From M0108 sp963841065 (GTDB taxonomy: Bacteria; Pseudomonadota; Gammaproteobacteria; Chromatiales; Chromatiaceae): a stretch of 64,000 nt of DNA. The position numbers were made by a program, and so were the translations under genes. Location of the stretch: the NCBI GenBank assembly GCA_963841065.1, contig CAWJBI010000050.1:1-64000 (forward strand), given 5' to 3'. Below, one piece after another: positions 56,887 through 64,000 of this stretch. Position 1 is the stretch's first letter. Each line of letters opens with the position of its first letter. The notes beneath the pieces are model-generated. The model was given only the letters and a program-made list of their open reading frames with translations, ran no database searches and had not been told where the DNA came from.

Positions 56887-58278
56887 CTAGATGACCTTGG
56901 AGAAGCCGGCAACGGCCTCGGGGCCATTGCGGTAGGCGTCGAAGGCCATGCAGATGTTGCGGATCAGTAGCCGGCCGCGGGGCAGGACCCGGATGCCCTG
57001 GTCGTCCATCTCCAGCAGGCCATCCGCCTGCATGGGTTGGAGCCGGGGCAGGTCCTCGGCGAAGTAGGCCCCGAAGTCGATACCCCAGCGGTCCGCTATA
57101 TCCGCGTAATTCAGGGCGAAGTGACAGATCAGCTTGGTGATGGTGTCGCGGCGGATCTCGTCGTCCCGGCTCAGCTCGATGCCCCGGAAGACGGGCAGGC
57201 GCCCGGCGTCGATATCGGCGTAATACTCGGCCAGCTCGCGCCGGTTCTGGGCATAGGTGTTGTCGATCTTGCCGATCGAGGTGACGCCGATGCCAATCAG
57301 GTCGCAATCGGCGTGGGTCGAGTAACCCTGAAAATTACGGTAGAGGGTGCCATCGCGCTGGGCCAGGGCCAGTTCGTCGTCCGGGCGGGCAAAGTGGTCC
57401 ATGCCGATATAGACATAGCCGGCCGCCGCCAGCTTGTCGCCGGTGGCGCGCAGGATGTCCAGCTTGATCGGGGCCGTGGGCAACTGGTCGGGGTCGATGC
57501 GCCGCTGCGGCTTGAAGCGTTGGGGCAAGTGGGCGTAGTTGAAGATCGAGAGGCGGTCCGGGGCGAAGGCCAGGACCTGGTCCAGGGTGCGCTCGAAGCC
57601 CGCCACGCTTTGATGGGGCAGGCCATAGATGAGATCGATGCTGAGGGAGCGGAAGCCCTGGGCACGTGCCGCCTCCAGGACCGCCAGGGTCTCCGCCTCG
57701 GTCTGGATGCGGTTGACGGCCTTCTGGACCAAGGGGTCAAAGTCCTGGACCCCCAGGCTCATGCGGTTGAAGCCGAGTTGGCGCAGCAGGGCGACACTTT
57801 CGGGGCTGGCCTCCCGGGGATCGATCTCGATGGAATACTCGCCCACCTCGTCGTCCGCCAGATTGAACCAGCGCCGGGTCTGGTCCATCAGTTCCCGCAT
57901 CTGATCCTGACTGATGAAGGTTGGGGTGCCGCCGCCCCAATGCAGTTGCTCGACCCGGCGGCCTGGGCCGAAGAGGGCGCTTTGCATCTCCAGTTCGCGA
58001 TAGACCCGGTTCAGGTAGGGCTGGGCCAGGGTACGGTCCTTGGTCGCCACCTTGTTACAGGCGCAGTAAAAGCAGACCGTGTCGCAGAAAGGGATGTGGA
58101 AATAGAGTGACAGGGGTCGATCGGCCTGGTTGCTCCGTTCGCAGGCGGCGCGGTATTGAGTCTCGCCGAAGCCTTCATGGAACTCCACCGCGGTGGGGTA
58201 AGAGGTGTAGCGCGGGCCGCTCTGGTCGTAGCGGCGGATCAGATCCAAATCGAATTCGATGCGTTGGTCAACGGCCAT
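56887..58278 (-). CDS. hemN: Oxygen-independent coproporphyrinogen III oxidase
   Basis: Radical-SAM enzyme of anaerobic heme and bacteriochlorophyll synthesis. The 463-residue protein starts MAVDQRIEFDLDLIRRYD. It carries the CxxxCxxC cluster motif in PFCDTVCFYCACNK, WGGGTPTFIS, GVQDFDPLVQKAVNRIQ and the HemN-specific GIGVTSIGKIDNTYAQN. ATG 58278 adjoins the stop of the 106-residue gene. HemN suits a low-oxygen or phototrophic lifestyle. Confidence 0.95.
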   Translation of the reverse strand: MAVDQRIEFDLDLIRRYDQSGPRYTSYPTAVEFHEGFGETQYRAACERSNQADRPLSLYFHIPFCDTVCFYCACNKVATKDRTLAQPYLNRVYRELEMQSALFGPGRRVEQLHWGGGTPTFISQDQMRELMDQTRRWFNLADDEVGEYSIEIDPREASPESVALLRQLGFNRMSLGVQDFDPLVQKAVNRIQTEAETLAVLEAARAQGFRSLSIDLIYGLPHQSVAGFERTLDQVLAFAPDRLSIFNYAHLPQRFKPQRRIDPDQLPTAPIKLDILRATGDKLAAAGYVYIGMDHFARPDDELALAQRDGTLYRNFQGYSTHADCDLIGIGVTSIGKIDNTYAQNRRELAEYYADIDAGRLPVFRGIELSRDDEIRRDTITKLICHFALNYADIADRWGIDFGAYFAEDLPRLQPMQADGLLEMDDQGIRVLPRGRLLIRNICMAFDAYRNGPEAVAGFSKVI

Positions 58279-58279
58279 G

Positions 58280-58600
58280 CTAGTCCTCCCCATCCAGGTC
58301 AAGACCCCGGCGGTGGGTTTCGTTGATCTGCTTGAGCAGGGGGTGAAAGGGGATCTGGTCGGCGTAGCGTGTCGCCAGGTCCATGAAGGGTAAGTCCTCG
58401 CGCCCGAACAGGTAGTTACCCTCGAGCATGGACTGGTGAAGGGCTAGGATGCCTTGTTGCAAGGGGTCCAGAAAAGCCGGGAAGCGGTTGAGGTCTTCCA
58501 GTTCGAACTCCAGGCATTCGCGCAGGTCGCCAACCTCGAACACGGCCTGGCGCACCCACTCCACGTACTCATCGGCGGTCTTGGCTCGTCTCAGGGTCAT
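58280..58600 (-). CDS. 106-residue protein between prmB and hemN, unknown
   Basis: Soluble, acidic, helix-rich protein (EYVEWVRQAVFEVGDLRECLEFE, LDPLQQGILALHQSMLEGNY). Its start overlaps the prmB stop, and its end adjoins the hemN start, so it is cotranslated with both. No motif points to an activity; cysteine content is one. Conserved position and coupling suggest a role with one of the neighbours. Confidence 0.78.
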   Translation of the reverse strand: MTLRRAKTADEYVEWVRQAVFEVGDLRECLEFELEDLNRFPAFLDPLQQGILALHQSMLEGNYLFGREDLPFMDLATRYADQIPFHPLLKQINETHRRGLDLDGED

Positions 58601-59523
58601 GGTGCTGTCATCTCGCGGGCAAACAGGGGCTGATATTCGAGCAGGCTCGGCCGATCGAGGAGGAAGACGCCCTCGCCACCGCGCTCAAACTCGATCCACA
58701 TAAAGGCTATTTCCGGGAAGAGGGCTTCCAGGGCCGGGGCTGTCTTACCTACCTCGACAATCAGGACGCCGTCCTCGTTCAGGAAGCGCGGGGCCTCGCG
58801 GAGGATGCGGAGGACCAGGTCCAGGCCATTCGCGCCGCTAGCCAGGCCCAGGCGGGGCTCGCGGTGGTATTCGGCGGGCAGGGCCGCCAGTTCCTCGGCG
58901 GAGACATAGGGCGGGTTAGTGACAATGACATCGTATTTCTGCACGCCCAAACCCGCGAAGAGGTCGGACTCCACTACCCTCACCCGATCTTCCAGGCCCT
59001 GAGCCGCGATATTGCGGGCGGCCACCGCCAGGGCGGCGGGAGAGATATCGGCCAGGTCAACGTCGGCGTCTGGCAGATAAACGGCGGCGGCAATGCCGAT
59101 ACAACCGCTGCCGGTGCATAGATCGAGCACTCGGGCGATGGTATCAGGATCCACCCAGGGCCCAAAGCCTGTCTCCACCAATTCCGCCAGGGGCGAGCGT
59201 GGCACCAGGACGTTCTCGTCCACATAGAATTCCAGCCCGGCGAACCAGGCCTGGTGGGTGAGATAGGCCGCCGGAACCCGTTCCAGGATGCGCCGCTCGA
59301 AGAGATCGACGATGGCCACCCGTTCGTCGTCCGTGAGGCGACAGTCGTGGAAACTGGCGGGCAGGTCCGGGGGCAGGCTCAAGGCGAACAGCACCAGATG
59401 CGCGGCTTCGTCCAGGGCGTTGTCGGTGCCGTGACCAAAGAAGAGGCCGGCCCTGTTAAAGCGGCTGGCGCCCCAGCGGATGTAATCCTGAATAGTCGTG
59501 AGGCCGTCGGGGGGGCTTGCCAT
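58597..59523 (-). CDS. prmB: 50S ribosomal protein L3 glutamine methyltransferase
   Basis: HemK-family SAM methyltransferase that modifies a glutamine of ribosomal protein L3. The 308-residue protein has an N-terminal helical domain, then VPRSPLAELVETGF, the SAM motif VLDLCTGSGCIGIA and the catalytic NPPY in VTNPPYVSAEEL. PrmB is favoured over PrmC by length and by the WGASRFNRAGLFFGHGTDNALDEA start. Confidence 0.94.
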   Translation of the reverse strand: MASPPDGLTTIQDYIRWGASRFNRAGLFFGHGTDNALDEAAHLVLFALSLPPDLPASFHDCRLTDDERVAIVDLFERRILERVPAAYLTHQAWFAGLEFYVDENVLVPRSPLAELVETGFGPWVDPDTIARVLDLCTGSGCIGIAAAVYLPDADVDLADISPAALAVAARNIAAQGLEDRVRVVESDLFAGLGVQKYDVIVTNPPYVSAEELAALPAEYHREPRLGLASGANGLDLVLRILREAPRFLNEDGVLIVEVGKTAPALEALFPEIAFMWIEFERGGEGVFLLDRPSLLEYQPLFAREMTAP

Positions 59524-59630
59524 GCGTGATTGGAGTCAGCAGGTTAAGAAAGGGGGAGGGTGGGGAGGGCCGGGGTAGCCGGTCCGGGGAACCCGTGGGG
59601 ACACTCCCGGCCAGGGGGCCAGGACCGGGA

Positions 59631-60098
59631 TCAGCGGCGTTTGACAGCCTTGGTCTTGGCGGGCTTCTCTTCCGTCAACAACCGGGCATGCTTTTCCATG
59701 CCCCGGGCGACCAGGTCGGAGAGGCTGATGCCATTGAGGAAGTTGTAGATCTCGTCGCTCAGGTGATCCCAGAGGGTATGGGTCAGGCAGCGCTCGCCAT
59801 CACGGCAGTCCTCGCGACCCCCGCAACGGGTGAATTCGACCCACTCGTCAACGGCGCAGATGATGTCGGCGATGGAGATCTCGGCCGAGGCCTTGCCCAA
59901 ATAGTAGCCGCCCCCAGGGCCACGCACGCCACGGACGAGTTGCTTGCCACGCAGGGCGGCGAAGAGTTGCTCCAGATAAGACAGGGAGATGCCCTGATTG
60001 ATGGAGATGTCGGCCAAGGTCACGGGCCCCTTGCCCTCGTGGAGGGCCAGGTCGAGCATGGCCGTGACCGCGTATCGGCCCTTGGTGGAAAGTCTCAT
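59631..60098 (-). CDS. iscR: Rrf2-family regulator IscR
   Basis: Iron-sulfur sensing transcription factor of 155 residues. It starts MRLSTKGRYAVTAMLDLALHE, has the winged-helix recognition part SLSYLEQLFAALRGKQLVRGVRGPGGGYYLG, and three cysteine ligands in CGGREDCRDGERC. ATG 60098 is preceded by GAGAGG. Unusually, iscS, iscU and iscA do not follow; prmB does, 107 bases downstream. The C-terminus is rich in lysine. Confidence 0.94.
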   Translation of the reverse strand: MRLSTKGRYAVTAMLDLALHEGKGPVTLADISINQGISLSYLEQLFAALRGKQLVRGVRGPGGGYYLGKASAEISIADIICAVDEWVEFTRCGGREDCRDGERCLTHTLWDHLSDEIYNFLNGISLSDLVARGMEKHARLLTEEKPAKTKAVKRR

Positions 60099-60150
60099 AT
60101 GGGATACCTCTCGCTGGAAGATGATTACTTGGGAAACTTGTAGGAAAACA

Positions 60151-60179
60151 GCATACCCATAGGGTCAAAAACCCGTCAA
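60151..60179 (-). promoter_or_regulatory. Possible iscR promoter
   Basis: On the minus strand a TTGACG at 60174-60179 is followed after 17 bases by GTATGC at 60151-60156. A second TTGACC lies between them. The partial symmetry around GACCCTATGGGTA could be an IscR-type operator, but the match is loose. Confidence 0.3.
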
Positions 60180-60197
60180 GCAATTCCTCAAAATATT

Positions 60198-60701
60198 TCA
60201 GGAACTGGCGAAGGGGTCAAGGGCGAAGAGGTGTCCGGTCCGTACGCAGTAAGTCAGCCATTTTCCTAGGAAAAAATTGGCTCGCCACTTGGCTTCCAGG
60301 GCCGGTGACCGGTAATGATTGTGGAGGGGTAGGGCCGTTTGGCGCAGGTCGATCACCTCGACCTGACGGGCGTCGTGATAGGCCCGGAGCAGGGCATCCG
60401 GGTCCGCCAGAGGGATGCGATGTTCCTGGCCGTCAAGCTGGGGAAAGAGATAAGTCAGACGCAGGAGGCTGGTATAAGGCGACTGCTCGATGACCTCCAG
60501 GTGCAGTTCCACGCCATCCCGGCCTAGGGATTGGAACTCCCCGCGCCAGTCCGCCAGCCCCGGCGCCAGGCGCTTGAGCCAGGCATAATTTTCCTCGCAG
60601 AGGCGCATGAGGTCACCGACGCTGGGTCTTTCCGGCGTCAGCAGGATATCGGACCAGGGATAACGAGCGGCCCGCCCCGTCGGGGCCGCCAGGGTCAGCA
60701 C
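60198..60701 (-). CDS. DUF1249 family protein (YqiB-like)
   Basis: A protein of about 167 residues resembling E. coli YqiB: DLMRLCEENYAWLKRLAPGL, LEVIEQSPYTSLLRLTYLFP, RAYHDARQVEVIDL and the C-terminal FLGKWLTYCVRTGHLF. The start is uncertain; GTG 60701 is chosen because upstream sequence lacks family likeness and no ATG lies in frame near it. Function is unknown. It is downstream of trxA on the same strand. Confidence 0.78.
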   Translation of the reverse strand: MLTLAAPTGRAARYPWSDILLTPERPSVGDLMRLCEENYAWLKRLAPGLADWRGEFQSLGRDGVELHLEVIEQSPYTSLLRLTYLFPQLDGQEHRIPLADPDALLRAYHDARQVEVIDLRQTALPLHNHYRSPALEAKWRANFFLGKWLTYCVRTGHLFALDPFASS

Positions 60702-60774
60702 GGGGTGGGCCTGGCCTGGGCGGGAACGGCCCTTGGTGGGTCGTCCCCGCGCATCACGCGCGCGGGCGAGGGCA

Positions 60775-61146
60775 TCAGGCGGAGGCGGTCTTCTGGGCCT
60801 CGACCTGGTTGCGCACCTCATCCATGTCGAGTTCCCCGGCCTTCTCCAGGAGTTGACGGAAGGAACCCTCCGGCAGGGCCCCCGCCTGAGAGAAGATGAC
60901 GATCTGCTGGCGGAAGATCATGAGGGTCGGAATCGAGCGAATCTGGAAATGACCCGCGATCTCCCGCTCTTCTTCCGTGTTGACCTTGGCGAAGAGGATG
61001 TCGGCGTGGTCCTCCGAAACCTTGTCGTAGATGGGGGCGAAGGAGCGGCAGGGCCCGCACCAGGGTGCCCAGAAATCCACGATGATGAAATCGTGATCCT
61101 TGATGGTTTGCTCGAAGTTGTCTTTGGTGAGTTCGACGACGGCCAT
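60775..61146 (-). CDS. trxA: Thioredoxin
   Basis: Cytoplasmic disulfide reductase. The 123-residue protein has the active site FWAPWCGPCRSFAPIYD, the cis-proline loop RSIPTLMIF and a family-typical C-terminus, extended by about 15 residues relative to E. coli TrxA. ATG 61146 gives MAVVELTKDNFEQ. The alternative reading frame on the plus strand is a shadow. Confidence 0.94.
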   Translation of the reverse strand: MAVVELTKDNFEQTIKDHDFIIVDFWAPWCGPCRSFAPIYDKVSEDHADILFAKVNTEEEREIAGHFQIRSIPTLMIFRQQIVIFSQAGALPEGSFRQLLEKAGELDMDEVRNQVEAQKTASA

Positions 61147-61220
61147 GGGCTACTTCCTGGGGGTGAAATTGGGGCGCATCTTAACAGAATGCCGCCCCGG
61201 GCGCGGCGGCGCGCGCGGCC

Positions 61221-64000
61221 TTAACCGGTCAAGTCCCGGATCAGGGCGCCGACCCGCGCCACCCGCTTGTCCGGTTCCGCTAGATCAATGAAAAATTTGA
61301 GTTTATCGCCGCCCTCCATCCGGAACTCCTTGGGCCGGCTCTGCATCAACTGGATCAGCCGCAGGGGATCGATCTTGGGCTGGTCCCCAAAGAGGATGCG
61401 CCCGCCCGTGGGGCCGGCCTCGATCTTGCGGATCCCCAGGGGCTGGATGGCAAGCTTGAGTTCGGTGATGGCGAACAGGTTGCGCGCCGGCTCTGGCAAG
61501 CAGGCCGAAGCGGTCGATCATCTCCACCTGAAGTTCCCGCAGTTCCACGGCGTCGGCGGCGCTGGCGATGCGTTTGTACATGACCAGGCGCCCATGGACG
61601 TCCGGCAGGTAATCGGCGGGCAGGAGGGCGGGCAGGCCCAGGTCGATCTCGGCGCCGTGATCCAGAGGTCGGTCCAGTTCCAGCTACCCGGCCGGCCTTG
61701 AGGGCATCGACGGCCCGCTCCAGCAGGTCCATGTAGAGGCTGAAGCCGATCTCGTGGATCTGGCCGCTCTGCTCGTCACCCAGCAGTTCGCCGGCGCCGC
61801 GGATCTCCAGGTCATGGGTCGCCAGGGTGAAGCCGGCCCCCAGCTCTTCCAGGGATTCGATGGCCTCCAGGCGCTTCTTGGCGTCCGCCGTCATCAGCCC
61901 CGCCGGGGGCGTGATGAGATAGGCATAGGCGCGGTGATGGGAGCGCCCGACCCGGCCGCGCAACTGGTGGAGCTGGGCCAGGCCCAGCTTATCGGCGCGG
62001 TTCATCAGGATGGTGTTGGCGCTGGGGATGTCGATGCCGCTCTCGATGATGGTGGTGCATACCAGCAGGTTGAAGCGCTGGTGGTAGAAGTCGCGCATGA
62101 CCCGCTCCAGGTCACGCTCCCGCATCTGGCCGTGGGCGACCCGCACCCGCGCCTCCGGCACCAGGGCCTCCAGCTTCTGGGCCATGTTCTCGATGGTCTC
62201 GACCTCGTTGTGGAGGAAATAGACCTGGCCGCCGCGCTTGAGCTCGCGCAGCACCGCCTCCTGGATAAGGGCGTCGTTCCAGGGGGTGACGAAGGTCTTG
62301 ATGGGGTGCCGCGCCACCGGCGGGGTGGCGATGATGGAGAGGTCCCGCAGCCCGGACATGGCCATGTTGAGGGTGCGCGGGATGGGGGTGGCGGTGAGGG
62401 TCAGAATATCCACCTCGGAGCGCAGGGCCTTGAGGGCCTCCTTGTCGCGCACCCCGAAGCGGTGCTCCTCATCGACCACGACGAGGCCCAGATTTTTGAA
62501 GCGTACCGACTTCTGCAGCAGCCTGTGGGTGCCGACGACGATATCCACGGTGCCGCTGGCCAGGCCGTCCAGGACCACCTTGGCCTCCTTGGCGGTGCGG
62601 AAGCGCGACAGGTTCTCCACCTTGACCGGCCAGTCGGCGAAGCGGTCGGAAAAGTTCTGATAGTGCTGCTGGGCGAGGAGGGTGGTGGGCACCAGCACCG
62701 CCACCTGGCGCCCGCCGCTCACCGCCATGAAGGCGGCGCGCATGGCCACCTCGGTCTTGCCGAAGCCGACGTCGCCGCAGACCACCCGATCCATGGGCTG
62801 GGGCGCGGCCATGTTGTCGAGAATGGCCGTGATGGCCCGCTCCTGGTCCGGGGTCTCCTCGAATTCGAAGGCGGCGGCGAAGGCCGCATAGTCCTCCCCG
62901 GGGGCGGGGAAGGCGACGCCGACCCGGGCGGCGCGGCGGGCATAGATGTCCAGCAACTCCGCCGCCACGTCGTGGGCCTTCTCGGCGGCCTTGCGCTTGA
63001 CCCGGTCCCACTGATCGCCGCCCAGGCGGTGCAGGGGGGCATTCTCCGGCGAGGCCCCGGTGTAGCGGGAGATGAGATGCAGGGAGGAGACGGGGACATA
63101 GAGCTTGTCCCCCCGGGCATATTCCAGGGTCAGGAATTCCGTGGTCATGCCGCCCACGTTCAGGGTCTGCAACCCCAGGTAGCGGCCCACGCCATGATCC
63201 TCGTGAACCACGGGGGCGCCCTCGTGCAGCTCGGTGAGGTTGCGCACCACGGCATCGCCGTCCCGGGCACGGGCCCGCTGGCGGCGCTCCTGGCGGACCT
63301 TCTCGCCATAGAGCTGGGTCTCGGTGACCAGGGCCAGGTCTTCCTCCACCAGCCAGAGCCCCTGTTCCAGGGGGGCCACCGTCAAGCCCAGGCTGACCTT
63401 GCCCTGCAGAAAACCGGTCCAGCCCTCGACCGGGGTGGGGCTGAGTCCCAGACCCCTCAGGCTGTCCGCCAGCATCTCCCGCCGCCCGGTGCTCTCGGCG
63501 ACCAGGAGGGTGCGCCGCCGGGGCGCGGCGAGAAAGCCCTTGAGTTGCGCCGCCGGCTCGGTGGCGCGGACCTGGATCGCCAGGGGGGGCAGGGTGGCCG
63601 TCGCAAAGTGGGTCAGCCGGGAGAAACCCTTGCGCCGCTCCGGGACCTCGGCGGACTGGCAGAGCACACCCGTCAGGCCATTCAGGCGATGGGCCAGCTC
63701 CTCCGCCGTCATAAAGAGGTTGCGTGGTGGCAGCAGGGGCCGCTCGATGTCGTGGCGGCGCTGCTCGTAACGCCGCTCCACGGCGTCGAGAAAGCCCGTG
63801 GCCGCCTCGCGGCAGCCCTCGGTCTCGATCAGCAGGACCTCGGTCCGGCAGATAATCGAAGAGGGTCGCCGTCTCCGCGAAGAAGAGCGGCAGGTAGTAT
63901 TCCAGCCCCCCCGGCGCATGACCGTCGGAGACCTCGCGATAGATGAGGCTGGCCTGGGGGTTGCCCTCGAACTGGGCGCGATAGCGTTGGCGAAAGCCCG
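61221..64000 (-). CDS. mfd: Transcription-repair coupling factor Mfd (partial, frameshifted)
   Basis: ATP-dependent translocase that removes stalled RNA polymerase and recruits UvrA. The 5' end lies beyond the window; about 925 of some 1150 residues are present. Visible are the polymerase-interacting domain (EDHGVGRYLGLQTL), Walker A GDVGFGKTEVAMRAAF, the DEEH box in VVDEEHRFGV, the RecG-like TRG region (VAHGQMRERDLE, IIESGIDIPSANT) and the C-terminal domain ending RVGALIRDLTG. The frame breaks near 63847 (YLP to TEVLLIETEG), near 61690 (after ALKAGR) and near 61500 (before PEPARNLFAI). Each is one indel with good protein on both sides, pointing to sequence error. Confidence 0.9.

Noticed and set aside
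55185..56894. 569-residue plus-strand ORF opposite gabD
   Set aside because: Same kind of antisense shadow; gabD motifs are intact on the minus strand.
61221..61581. Two separate short ORFs at the 3' end of mfd
   Set aside because: Both are fragments of the Mfd C-terminal domain separated by one-base shifts.
61754..63946. 730-residue plus-strand ORF opposite mfd
   Set aside because: Translation is a GC-rich shadow (runs of G, H, Q, D) with no domain; mfd on the minus strand explains the region.

Overview
The window looks like a chromosomal segment of a GC-rich gammaproteobacterium. The gene neighbourhoods point to the Chromatiales or purple sulfur bacteria: petABC followed by sspAB, pilS-pilR, cysS/ppiA/ppiB/lpxH, ygfX, prmB-hemN and a one-chain pyruvate carboxylase. 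That placement is an inference from gene content and order; the window has no rRNA or photosynthesis gene to settle it. Most of it is housekeeping DNA packed in short operons, with many 4-base stop/start overlaps.

Layout. 0-12 kb: cardiolipin synthase; a pilS-pilR-argA operon on the minus strand; sucCD; a lone ParA-type ATPase; ubiX; a 73-residue unknown; malQ. 12-23 kb: metG divergent from mrp/apbC; a NIF3-like gene; the cytochrome bc1 operon petABC; sspAB; a SulP transporter; a 47-residue membrane ORF; tRNA-Met(CAU). 23-30 kb is the most accessory part. It holds a two-gene module beside the tRNA (a 140-aa unknown plus a 440-aa protein with a degenerate ImmA/IrrE-like domain), two tiny exported proteins, a secreted beta-helix protein and a patatin-type two-partner-in-one (type Vd) autotransporter. 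30-40 kb: pyruvate carboxylase, an LtaS/MdoB-like sulfatase-fold enzyme, a ferritin-like protein, lpxH, two cyclophilins and cysS. 40-45 kb: a second, badly frameshifted beta-helix gene with 72-base tandem repeats, flanked by two copies of a structured palindromic repeat; then a methyltransferase with a regulatory domain. 45-56 kb: ygfX, galE, alaC, hom, a COG4255-like protein, two metallophosphoesterases and several small unknowns. 56-64 kb, all on the minus strand: mfd (cut by the window edge), trxA, a DUF1249 gene, iscR, prmB, a 106-aa unknown, hemN and gabD.

How the genes fit together. Central metabolism is represented by sucCD, succinate-semialdehyde dehydrogenase and pyruvate carboxylase, which feed the TCA cycle. 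petABC provides quinol-cytochrome c electron transfer. argA, hom and alaC serve amino acid synthesis. The surface theme (two paralogous beta-helix proteins, patatin-barrel protein, small exported proteins, LtaS-like enzyme, PilSR) suggests envelope and surface functions.

Quality caveat. At least seven conserved, mostly essential genes (argA, pilR, sucD, the parA-like gene, petB, pyc, mfd with three) carry single-base frameshifts with otherwise intact flanking protein. The simplest reading is uncorrected sequencing or assembly indels, not gene decay. I therefore give these genes as single full-length loci and note where the frame breaks.
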